Shown here: piece after piece, positions 9,264 to 17,891 of the stretch
Layout of the letters: each line of letters starts with the position of its first letter
Position numbering within the stretch: position 1 is the stretch's first letter
Source: Cytophagaceae bacterium
Lineage (GTDB): Bacteria > Bacteroidota > Bacteroidia > Cytophagales > Spirosomataceae
Direction of reading: 5' to 3'
DNA: 64,000 nt
Assembly (NCBI GenBank): GCA_947460975.1
Contig: CANHGO010000003.1
Span: forward strand, 112,517-176,516
Position numbers and translations under genes: made by a program
The notes under the pieces: generated by a model
What the model saw: only the letters and a program-made list of their open reading frames with translations
The model's database searches: none
Told to the model about the DNA's origin: nothing

Positions 9264-12044
9264 TTATGGTTTATTTATACTTTCATCAATATTAAATAAT
9301 GCATTTGCCACCATAGTTTTGGCCACCAAAATAGCCGGGTCTTTAGGTACATTATTGTCAGGGCAAAGTTTTAAAAAGGCCAAAGTCTCCTTGTTATTCT
9401 TTGAATAGTAGGCCAGCATATTCGCATAAAAAGCATTTAATTTGGCCAATTTATTTTCCGAAATAGGCTTTCCAAATAAATCTAAATACCCTTTTTTAAT
9501 AAATTCAGCGCCAGTGATTGGATACTTACGCGCAAAAAATTGGGATGCTTCGATGAACACCGGATCATTTAACGTGTTCAAAGCCTGCATGGGAGTATTC
9601 GTCCTGATTCTTCGAGAAAGACAAACATCTCGAGTCCCGGCGTCAAACGAAACCATCGTCGGATAGGGACTACTTCTCCGCCAGTATGTATAAAGCGATC
9701 TGCGCCATTGGTCTTCTCCATCACTCTTTTTCCATTGCATCCCACTATATGGGGCATTCCAAATACCATCGGGTTGGTCTGGCATGACACTCGCTCCCCC
9801 CAATTTAGTGGATAATATTCCTGACCAAAGCAGCGCTTGGTCACGCAATTGTTCTGGGTTCAATCGAATTCTTGGGCCCCGAGTGATGTAGCGATTGTAT
9901 GGATCTTTCTCACGCACCTTTTCCGAAACTATGGAGGATTGTTGGTAACTCGCAGACATCACGATGTATTTCAACAACTCTTTCGGTTGGTACTTAAATG
10001 TATATTGAAATTGATACGCCAAATGATCTAATAAACCTTGGTTTACAGGGGTCAGGCCTTGGCTGCCTAAGTCCTCTAAAGTTTCTACAATTCCAGTACC
10101 AAACAACTGCTCCCAAAAACGATTCACCGCCACTCTGGCTGTCAATGGATTCTCTTTTCCACCCATCCATTCGGCTAATTCTAAGCGATTTGAAACTGGT
10201 TTTTTACTAAACAAAGCTGGAATTCCCCGCGTCACTTCTTGGCCTTGATTTAGCCACGAGCCTCGGTTAAATAGTCGGGTAGGCCTAGTAAATTCCACGG
10301 GATTTTCTAATATAACGGGTGTCGTCGTTTCTGGCGATGCGGAAATAATTTGATACGCAATTTTTTGAAAATCAGTCGGTTTTAAATTGGCCGGGACCTC
10401 GGGGATCATCATCCAAAAACCGATCGAAGCCGTGTTTTGATCTGGCTTTGTTTTAGCATTTTTAAACTCCCAAACTAAGTCTTGTTTTCCAGCTAAGGAA
10501 GAAATTTTATAGAAAGCATAAGCCCAACCTTTAACCCATGTGCCCTTAGGTTTAGCATATTTTTCTTGTAGGGTTGTGTCTAATTTTAAGCGGGCAACAA
10601 TGGGCCCCGAATTAGTTCCTTGGCGAATGGTAATATAGGTAGGTGCTGGGCCAGAGTTTTTACAAGCAATCATTAAGTTTGTTTTTCCCATTAATGGCAC
10701 GGCTTTAAATCGGACCGATCCTCCATTTCTTACGGCCAAATATTTGTTATCTGATAGAGCCCCGTTGACAAATTGGTCTGCCCAATGGGGGTGAATTTTA
10801 GGTTCTACAAAACGTAAGGTTTGAGTCCACTCCTTTTGTATTTGCTTCGGCTGAGTTAATAAATAATTCTTTAAACTATCCAATTTTCCTTGATCTTGCT
10901 GCTTAAAATGGCGATAATTAGGCGAATCGTCGGGGATATCCTCGTCCCGCGAATTATTAAAGAAGGCCATGAACTTATAATATTCTTCGTGGCGAATGGG
11001 ATCGTAAGGATGTGAATGACATTGCACACAACCAAAACTTGTTCCCTGCAACACTTCCCAAGTGGTATTTACTCGATCTAAAATGGCTGCAGTTCTAAAT
11101 TCCTCATCTTCGGTTCCTCCTTCGTCATTGTTGGTTGTATTCCGATGAAAAGCCGTGGCAACATAATCGGATTCGGTGGGATTTGGCAATAGGTCGCCGG
11201 CCAATTGCTCTTTTAAAAATAGGTTGTAAGGTTTATTTTGATTGAAGGCGGAGATGACATAATCGCGGTATTTCCAAATGGTTCGCGCATCGTCTTTTTC
11301 ATATCCTTTGGTGTCGGCATACCGTGCTAAATCCATCCACATCGACGCCCATTTTTCACCAAAATGTTGGGATTTTAATAATTTATCGACTTGCTTTTCA
11401 TAGGCATTGTTTGACGCATCAGCCTCAAATTCTTGATATTCTGCTGGCGTGGGTGGCAATCCAGTTAGATCTAAATAAAGCCTGCGTAGTAAATCTGGTT
11501 TTGATGCTTTTTCGGCGTGGCCTAAGCCTTGTTTTTTTTGTTCTGCGGCTACAAAATAGTCGATGTCATTAGCTTCCCAGCCCGATTTAATTCCAATGAA
11601 TGCGAGGGTTCTACTCCACCAATTGCCATTTGGAATGGAAGGCTCTTTAAGGGGCTGGTATGCCCAATGTTCTCCCCAACGTGCACCTTCTTTGACCCAG
11701 GTGGTTAAAATATCGACCTCATCTTTTGTCAATGAAGGCCTTTGATAAGGCATTTTTTCCTCTGGATTTTTGGAATGCAATCGCTGAATGAAACTCGAGT
11801 TTTCCGGTTGGCCCGGAATGATAGCCGGCTTCCCCGACTTCGTTTTGCCCAAAGCCTCTTCTTGGAAAAGTAGGCTAAATCCACCTTGTTTTTTCACACC
11901 GCCATGGCATGAAATACAGTTTTTATTGATGATAGGTTTGACCTGTGTGCTATAATCGATGGTGTAGCTTGGCCCAGAGCCCATTTGGAAAAAAGTCCAA
12001 ATCCCTCCTAATATCACAGCCCCAAAAAGAATGAATGCTTTCAT
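9264..12044 (-). CDS. DUF1549/DUF1553 protein with N-terminal cytochrome c-like (PSCyt1) domain
   Basis: CISCHGG heme motif; DLTGLPPTPAEYQEFEAD and WMDLARYADTKGYEKDD (DUF1549); NPLTARVAVNRFWEQLFGTGIVETLEDLGSQG and RIRTNTPMQALNTLNDPVFIEAS (DUF1553). Confidence 0.92.
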   Translation of the reverse strand: MKAFILFGAVILGGIWTFFQMGSGPSYTIDYSTQVKPIINKNCISCHGGVKKQGGFSLLFQEEALGKTKSGKPAIIPGQPENSSFIQRLHSKNPEEKMPYQRPSLTKDEVDILTTWVKEGARWGEHWAYQPLKEPSIPNGNWWSRTLAFIGIKSGWEANDIDYFVAAEQKKQGLGHAEKASKPDLLRRLYLDLTGLPPTPAEYQEFEADASNNAYEKQVDKLLKSQHFGEKWASMWMDLARYADTKGYEKDDARTIWKYRDYVISAFNQNKPYNLFLKEQLAGDLLPNPTESDYVATAFHRNTTNNDEGGTEDEEFRTAAILDRVNTTWEVLQGTSFGCVQCHSHPYDPIRHEEYYKFMAFFNNSRDEDIPDDSPNYRHFKQQDQGKLDSLKNYLLTQPKQIQKEWTQTLRFVEPKIHPHWADQFVNGALSDNKYLAVRNGGSVRFKAVPLMGKTNLMIACKNSGPAPTYITIRQGTNSGPIVARLKLDTTLQEKYAKPKGTWVKGWAYAFYKISSLAGKQDLVWEFKNAKTKPDQNTASIGFWMMIPEVPANLKPTDFQKIAYQIISASPETTTPVILENPVEFTRPTRLFNRGSWLNQGQEVTRGIPALFSKKPVSNRLELAEWMGGKENPLTARVAVNRFWEQLFGTGIVETLEDLGSQGLTPVNQGLLDHLAYQFQYTFKYQPKELLKYIVMSASYQQSSIVSEKVREKDPYNRYITRGPRIRLNPEQLRDQALLWSGILSTKLGGASVMPDQPDGIWNAPYSGMQWKKSDGEDQWRRSLYTYWRRSSPYPTMVSFDAGTRDVCLSRRIRTNTPMQALNTLNDPVFIEASQFFARKYPITGAEFIKKGYLDLFGKPISENKLAKLNAFYANMLAYYSKNNKETLAFLKLCPDNNVPKDPAILVAKTMVANALFNIDESINKP

Positions 12045-12047
12045 AAT

Positions 12048-13508
12048 TTAGGTCAAAATGGGTTTAATAACTTTACCATATACATCGGTCAATCGGAAAT
12101 TTCTTCCTTGGAATGGAAATGTAAACTCCTCATGATTAAATCCAAGGCAATGTAAAATAGTCGCCTGAAGGTCATAAATGGATGTTTTTCCATTGACCGT
12201 CGCATAGCCCAGTTCATCCGTTTCCCCAAAACTAAATCCAGGTTTTATTCCTCCACCCGCTAGCCACATCGTGAATGCGTCTGTATGATGGTCGCGACCA
12301 AAATAGTCTTGAGTCTTTCCTTCTCGGTTTTCTTGCATCGGTGTGCGTCCAAATTCCCCGCCCCAAACGACCAAGGTTTCATCCAATAAACCTCTTTGTT
12401 CTAAGTCGATGAGCAGAGCTGAAATCGCGCGATCTGTTTCTAAACATTTTTGATGCAATCCGTAGTCGACCGATCCGCTTTTACTCGTTCCGTGTGAATC
12501 CCAACCCCAATCAAATAATTGGACAAATCGCACTCCTTGCTCGACCATTTTGCGGGCGAGTAAGCAGTTGTTGGCAAATGCCTCTTCCCCCGGTTTGGTT
12601 CCATACAATTGATGGATGTATTCAGGCTCCTTGCTGATGTCCATGACTTCGGGCACCGAGCTTTGCATTTTATAGGCCATCTCATATTGGGCAATTCTTG
12701 CCACCGTTTCTGGGTCGCCAAATTCCTTAAACGTCTCTTCGTTGACCGAATTGATTGCGTCAATGCTTGCTTTTCGAATATCAGCATTCACCCCATCGGG
12801 GTTTTGAATGAACAACACAGGTTCGCCGGCGGATCTACATTGGACGCCTTGGTATACGGAAGGGAGGAAGCCACTTCCCCAGGCCGACTTCCCCGCGTCG
12901 GGGTTTTTGCCGCCTGAAGCGAGGACCATAAATCCGGGTAAATTTTCATTTTCAGAGCCTAGGCCATAGGAAACCCATGAACCTAAAGAGGGCCGACCTA
13001 ATCTCGCCGAACCCGTGTGCATGAGCAATTGGGCCGGCGCATGGTTAAACTGATCCGTGTACATCCCCTTTAAGAAGGTTATTTTATCGGATTGAGTGGC
13101 CAAATGGGGCATGTGGTCGGATATCCAATGTCCTGATTTTCCGTGTTGGGCAAATTTAGCTTTGGGCCCCAATAAATTAGGGATGCCTCGAATGAAGGCA
13201 AATTTCTTTCCCTCGATCAATTCTTTGGGACATTCTTTTCCGTCAAATTTGGCTAATACCGGTTTATAATCGAACAGTTCCAGTTGGGAAGGCGCCCCAG
13301 CCATGTGCAAAAAGATAACCGATTTTGCTTTGCCAAAATGGGGAGGAATTTTAAATGCTGAGTTTTGTGGCTTGCTAGAAGTCTGGCAGTTCCAAAGGGC
13401 AGATCCCAAAGCAAGGGAACCAATACCCGTACCTAGAGTATTTAAAAAATGCCTTCTAGTCGCTAAAATAGCTTCGTTTTCAATAGCCTCTTTAAATATT
13501 TTTTCCAT
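12048..13508 (-). CDS. DUF1501 domain-containing protein with Tat-like signal
   Basis: TRRHFLNTLGTGIGSLALGSALW; KSVIFLHMAGAPSQLELFDYKP; WGGEFGRTPMQE; GRDHHTDAFTMWLAGGGIKPG. Confidence 0.92.
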   Translation of the reverse strand: MEKIFKEAIENEAILATRRHFLNTLGTGIGSLALGSALWNCQTSSKPQNSAFKIPPHFGKAKSVIFLHMAGAPSQLELFDYKPVLAKFDGKECPKELIEGKKFAFIRGIPNLLGPKAKFAQHGKSGHWISDHMPHLATQSDKITFLKGMYTDQFNHAPAQLLMHTGSARLGRPSLGSWVSYGLGSENENLPGFMVLASGGKNPDAGKSAWGSGFLPSVYQGVQCRSAGEPVLFIQNPDGVNADIRKASIDAINSVNEETFKEFGDPETVARIAQYEMAYKMQSSVPEVMDISKEPEYIHQLYGTKPGEEAFANNCLLARKMVEQGVRFVQLFDWGWDSHGTSKSGSVDYGLHQKCLETDRAISALLIDLEQRGLLDETLVVWGGEFGRTPMQENREGKTQDYFGRDHHTDAFTMWLAGGGIKPGFSFGETDELGYATVNGKTSIYDLQATILHCLGFNHEEFTFPFQGRNFRLTDVYGKVIKPILT

Positions 13509-13513
13509 AGCAA

Positions 13514-14884
13514 TTAATCCATGATGGGTCTACCTTTTGTTTCTGGCAAATATATGATACCTACAATTACCGTGATCGCAGCCAAGGTGATGGGGTAAAA
13601 AATTCCGGCAAAATTGGAATGTGTGACGGCACCTAACCAGGTGGCTACGAAGGGAGCGCAACCTCCAAAAACGCCATTGGCAAAATGATAGGGGATAGAC
13701 AACGAGGTATAGCGAATTTTGGTGGGGAATAGTTCCACTAAAAATGCGGCAATCGGGCCATAGGCCATCGCGGCAAAAGTCACTAATAAACAGCAAATAA
13801 ACGCGAGTTCTATTTTACCCCAGTTGGTCAGCAGCACCGCCCCATTCACCATCGTTCCTTCTTTGCCCACAATATCAGACATCCAAGCAAACAAGGGATA
13901 ATAAAAAATAGCGGCTAGGGCCATACCGCCTAACATAATAACTTTTCGGCCCACGCGATCTGAAAGTGAACCAAACACGACAAATAATGGCGTTCCCACG
14001 ACCAAGGAAGCGGCAATCACTAAATTGGTCGTGACAAAGTCGACCTGCAGTATTTTATTAATGAATATTTGCGCGTAGAACTGACCTGTATGCCAAACGA
14101 CTCCCTGGCCTATGATGGCCCCAAACATCGCAATCAGCATTAATCGGCGGTTTTCTTTCGAAGCAAATGCCTCCTTCAATGGATTTTTAGATAGTCCGCC
14201 TTCCGCTTTTAATTTTGCGAATAAAGGCGATTCATGCATATTTCTACGAATAAAATAGGAGACCACGACTAAAATTCCCGAGAGGGCAAAGGGAATGCGC
14301 CAACCCCATTCTTTAAATTCCGCATCGCCAATGATATTTTGGCAAACCAAAACCACAATGATGCTGACAAAAAAACCTAAGGTTGCCGTAGTTTGAATGT
14401 AGGCTGTGTATTTTCCTCGGTGTGCATCTGGCGCATATTCAGCGACATATGTGGCGGCGCCTCCATATTCACCCCCTAATGCTAAGCCTTGGATGATACG
14501 CAAGAATAATAAGATGGCAGGAGCTACTAGGCCGATTTGAGAATAGGAGGGAATGAATGCAATGGCAAACGTGGATCCTCCCATTAATAATAAGGTTAAC
14601 AAAAAGGTATATTTTCTGCCGATTCGGTCTCCCAGGCGTCCAAAGATGACTCCTCCAAAAGGCCTTGCGATAAATCCAGCCCCAAATGCCGCTAACGTGG
14701 ATAAAAAGGCGGCCGTTGGGTCATCTTTAGGAAAAAATGACAAAGAAATAATAGCTGATAAAGAACCAAAAATATAAAAGTCATACCATTCAATCACCGT
14801 TCCTACGGAGGAGGCAATAATGACTTGCCATAGTTTTTGAACAGGTATTTTATTATTATCGAATTCAGGATTCGAAGTGGGCAT
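13514..14884 (-). CDS. MFS transporter, metabolite:H+ symporter (MHS)-like
   Basis: SVGTVIEWYDFYIFGSLSAI; ARPFGGVIFGRLGDRIGRKYTFLLTLLLMGGSTFAIAFIPSY; RIIQGLALGGEYGGA. Confidence 0.88.
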   Translation of the reverse strand: MPTSNPEFDNNKIPVQKLWQVIIASSVGTVIEWYDFYIFGSLSAIISLSFFPKDDPTAAFLSTLAAFGAGFIARPFGGVIFGRLGDRIGRKYTFLLTLLLMGGSTFAIAFIPSYSQIGLVAPAILLFLRIIQGLALGGEYGGAATYVAEYAPDAHRGKYTAYIQTTATLGFFVSIIVVLVCQNIIGDAEFKEWGWRIPFALSGILVVVSYFIRRNMHESPLFAKLKAEGGLSKNPLKEAFASKENRRLMLIAMFGAIIGQGVVWHTGQFYAQIFINKILQVDFVTTNLVIAASLVVGTPLFVVFGSLSDRVGRKVIMLGGMALAAIFYYPLFAWMSDIVGKEGTMVNGAVLLTNWGKIELAFICCLLVTFAAMAYGPIAAFLVELFPTKIRYTSLSIPYHFANGVFGGCAPFVATWLGAVTHSNFAGIFYPITLAAITVIVGIIYLPETKGRPIMD

Positions 14885-14907
14885 ACGTGACAGGTTTAGA
14901 AAGATGA

Positions 14908-14938
14908 AATTAGGAAGCGAGGGGGAAAATTCCTAATT
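14908..14938. repeat. Inverted repeat, candidate operator
   Basis: AATTAGGAA-N13-TTCCTAATT perfect 9-nt arms, 24 bp upstream of the MFS start and in the divergent intergenic region. Confidence 0.4.
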
Positions 14939-15009
14939 ATTTGCCAACCGTCATACTTAGACTTCCCTGATACTTATCAAATGAATGTAATTTTTTCATC
15001 TAAAATTGA

Positions 15010-15017
15010 TACATTTG
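15010..15017 (+). promoter_or_regulatory. Candidate Bacteroidota -7 element
   Basis: TACATTTG exact match to TAnnTTTG, 35 nt upstream of the LacI-like start; no clear -33 TTTG seen. Confidence 0.4.
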
Positions 15018-15051
15018 ATTAGTTAACCAATATAAAAATTCAAGAATTTAG

Positions 15052-15342
15052 ATGGGAAACACTGTTTCAATTAAAGACCTTGCCCGTAAATTCAAGTGTG
15101 CCCCTTCCACTATTTCTCGGGCTTTGAATGATCATCCGATGATCAACATAGACACGAGAAAGACTATTCAGGAATATGCAAACAAAGTGGGGTATCAAAA
15201 AAATACGATATCCCTCAGTTTATTAAATAAGTGTTCAAAGACTTTAGGTGTTATCATTCCCTCCATTTCTCATTATCACGAGACGTCCATTATAGAAGGG
15301 CTTGAGGCTGTTTTACAACCTTGCCAGCTTTTCTTTTTATAG
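15052..15342 (+). pseudogene. Truncated LacI-family regulator (HTH plus start of ligand-binding domain)
   Basis: VSIKDLARKFKCAPSTISRALNDHPMINIDTRKTIQEYANKVGYQKN is a clear LacI HTH; the ORF stops at 96 aa just after LGVIIPSISHYHETSIIEGLEAVLQP. In-frame translation past the stop gives PVCISF then another stop. Confidence 0.7.
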
Positions 15343-15380
15343 CCTGTTTGCATTTCATTTTAGCTTGCAGGCTTTTTTTT
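15341..15380 (+). terminator. Possible terminator (weak stem, T8 tract)
   Basis: AGCCTG...CAGGCTTTTTTTT with a 21-nt loop. Confidence 0.4.
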
Positions 15381-15441
15381 ATAATTAGTCTATAAAAATC
15401 AAGAATCTGATTAAATTTGTTTTTTATCTAAATAAAATTCT

Positions 15442-16044
15442 ATGTTTAATCGAAGAGAAGCAGTTTCCCGAATAGCCATGATGGTCGGTGGTGCATTTAC
15501 CGCACCTACTTTATTTGCCATGGATGTGAAGGAAAGCGGGAAATTTTTGAATGCAGATGTGTTTTCATTAACAGACGCTCAAAGACAAATAGTGGCTGCC
15601 GTGGCAGAACACATTATCCCTAAAACAAATACAGCTGGCGCAATCGACGCAGGCGTTCCCGCATTTATAGAATTGATGTTGAAGGACTGTTACAAAGCTC
15701 CTGAACATGCCAGTTTCCTAAAGGGCGTGAACGATTTAATGAAAGCTAAATTTTTGTCTCAAAATCAGGATGGCCAAGTGGCTGTTTTGACGCTTTTGGA
15801 ATCGAATACAAAGGACATGATGCGCAGCTATCAACAACGTAGAATGAAGGTGGGTGATAACGTAGACAAGGAAACGTTGGAAGGTGCGAATGGCGTTCCA
15901 TTTTGGCGTTTGATCAAAGAATTGACTCTTTTAGGATACTATACTTCAGAAAAAGGGATAGAGGCATCGTTTGTATACCAACCTATCCCCGGGAAATTTG
16001 AGGCAACCAAATTATTGCCTGGTCAAAAATCATTTCAATATTAA
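15442..16044 (+). CDS. Gluconate 2-dehydrogenase subunit 3-family protein (Tat signal)
   Basis: NRREAVSRIAMMVGGAFTAPTLFA signal; LTDAQRQIVAAVAEHIIPKTNTAGAIDAGVPAFIELML; located directly upstream of a GMC oxidoreductase. Confidence 0.88.
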   Translation: MFNRREAVSRIAMMVGGAFTAPTLFAMDVKESGKFLNADVFSLTDAQRQIVAAVAEHIIPKTNTAGAIDAGVPAFIELMLKDCYKAPEHASFLKGVNDLMKAKFLSQNQDGQVAVLTLLESNTKDMMRSYQQRRMKVGDNVDKETLEGANGVPFWRLIKELTLLGYYTSEKGIEASFVYQPIPGKFEATKLLPGQKSFQY

Positions 16045-16057
16045 TTTTTAGCATAAG

Positions 16058-17776
16058 ATGAACATAAATATAGATGCCATAAAGGGTCAAACTTTCGACG
16101 CGATTGTCGTTGGCTCAGGAATTTCAGGCGGTTGGGCCGCCAAAGAATTAACAGAAAAGGGATTAAAGGTAGCCGTTATTGAGCGTGGTCGTGAGATTAA
16201 ACACATTGAAGGATACGAAACTGCGATGAAACACCCTTGGGAATTTGATCACAGAGGCAGACCTACCAACATGGCCGCGGAGGAATATTGGGCGGGTATG
16301 CGAACTGGGTATACGCCTAATGAGGAGCATCGTTATTTGTTTGAGAATGATAAACAAAATCCATACATCGAGAAGAAAGGTGGGTTTGATTGGATACGCG
16401 CGTACCATACCGGAGGAAAATCTCTTTTATGGGGACGTCATTCGTATCGTTGGAATAAACAAGATTTTGAAGCGAATGCCAAAGATGGCATCGGGACCGA
16501 CTGGCCTATTCGCTATGAGGATATGGCGCCATGGTATTCTTACGTAGAGAAATTTGCAGGAATTTCAGGCCAAGCCGAAGGATTGGATGTGTTGCCAGAT
16601 GGTGAGTTCCAACCAGCGATGGCGATGACGGCTCCGGAAGTACATTTTAAGAATGAAGTAAATAAAAAATTAGGCCGACCTGTTACTTTAGGCCGTGTGG
16701 CACATTTAACAAATCCTGGAAAAGTTCACACGGATTTAGGTCGAAGCTCATGTAATTTTAGAAATAAATGTATGCGCGGATGCCCTTACGGGGCTTATTT
16801 TAGTTCTTTATCGGCGACCTTACCAGCAGCGATGCGCACAAAACGTTTGACGATGGTGCATAATTCGATTGTCTCTGAAATTATCTATGATGAGGCTACC
16901 CAAAAAGCGAAAGGGGTACGTGTGATTGATCAAAATACCATGGAGGTAAGAGAGTATTTCGCAAAAATTATTTTTGTGAATGCGGGGGCTATCGGCTCTA
17001 CCTCTATTTTAATGAATTCAAAATCAAGTCGTTACCAAAATGGATTAGGAAATGATAGTGACCAATTAGGTCGCAACATCATGGATCATCATTTAAATGT
17101 GGGGGCTTCGGCAACCGTTGAAGGATTTGAGAGCGATTATATGTTTGGTAACAGACCTAACAGCCTTTATATCCCTCGTTTCCGCAACTGGGGAAAAGAT
17201 AAGCGTGATTATATCCGTGGATTTGGATATCAGGGTGGAGCCAGTCGTGATGGTTGGGGACGCGGAACGGGTATGGACGGATTTGGGGCAACTTTCAAAG
17301 AAAGCTTAACTCATCCTGGAAAATGGAATGTAGGATTTGGTGGATTTGGTGAAATTTTACCTGATCCAAACAACCGTTTCCAATTGAGTCAAACCGTGAA
17401 AGATAAATGGGGACTTCCTGTGTTGGAATTTGAAACTTCTTTTGGATCCAACGAACTAAAAATGAGGGAAGATATGATGCATGATGCGGCAGAAATGTTA
17501 GAGGCTGCTGGATTTAAAAATGTCAATGCGTACAACAGACAAGGAACGCATATTGGCTTAGGTATTCATGAAATGGGTACGGCACGTATGGGTACCTCTG
17601 TTAAGAATTCTATTGTGAACAAACACAATCAAGTGCATGAGGTTAAAAACGTGTTTATGACGGATGGGGCTGCCATGGCTTCCTCATCTTGTGTAAATCC
17701 ATCGTTGACTTACATGGCGATGACCGCACGTGCAGCTGATTTTGCGGTAAGTGAATTGAAGAAGAAAAACTTATAG
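16058..17776 (+). CDS. GMC-family oxidoreductase
   Basis: FDAIVVGSGISGGWAAKELTEKGLKVAVIERG FAD site; C-terminal GTARMGTSVKNSIVNKHNQVHEVKNVFMTDGAAMASSSCVNPSLTYMAMTAR. Confidence 0.92.
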   Translation: MNINIDAIKGQTFDAIVVGSGISGGWAAKELTEKGLKVAVIERGREIKHIEGYETAMKHPWEFDHRGRPTNMAAEEYWAGMRTGYTPNEEHRYLFENDKQNPYIEKKGGFDWIRAYHTGGKSLLWGRHSYRWNKQDFEANAKDGIGTDWPIRYEDMAPWYSYVEKFAGISGQAEGLDVLPDGEFQPAMAMTAPEVHFKNEVNKKLGRPVTLGRVAHLTNPGKVHTDLGRSSCNFRNKCMRGCPYGAYFSSLSATLPAAMRTKRLTMVHNSIVSEIIYDEATQKAKGVRVIDQNTMEVREYFAKIIFVNAGAIGSTSILMNSKSSRYQNGLGNDSDQLGRNIMDHHLNVGASATVEGFESDYMFGNRPNSLYIPRFRNWGKDKRDYIRGFGYQGGASRDGWGRGTGMDGFGATFKESLTHPGKWNVGFGGFGEILPDPNNRFQLSQTVKDKWGLPVLEFETSFGSNELKMREDMMHDAAEMLEAAGFKNVNAYNRQGTHIGLGIHEMGTARMGTSVKNSIVNKHNQVHEVKNVFMTDGAAMASSSCVNPSLTYMAMTARAADFAVSELKKKNL

Positions 17777-17823
17777 GTTCGCGATTGGGTTAACTAAATA
17801 CATCCGAATCGTTTGTAAATACA

Positions 17824-17859
17824 ATAGGCCGAAGAAATGTTTCTTCGGCCTATTTTTTT
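17824..17859 (+). terminator. Rho-independent terminator after the GMC oxidoreductase
   Basis: ATAGGCCGAAGAAA-TG-TTTCTTCGGCCTAT followed by a T run. Confidence 0.85.
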
Positions 17860-17891
17860 GTTCAAATTTCTTTGAAAAGATTCGTAGCGGA

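Noticed and set aside
9248-9266. TAATCAA-ATATG-TTGATTA inverted repeat between the NHL and DUF1553 genes
   Set aside because: Short, AT-rich and overlapping a stop codon; expected by chance at this composition.
12440-12787. 115-aa ORF in an alternative frame of the DUF1501 gene
   Set aside because: Same-strand frame-shadow with no coherent domain; the DUF1501 frame is continuous.
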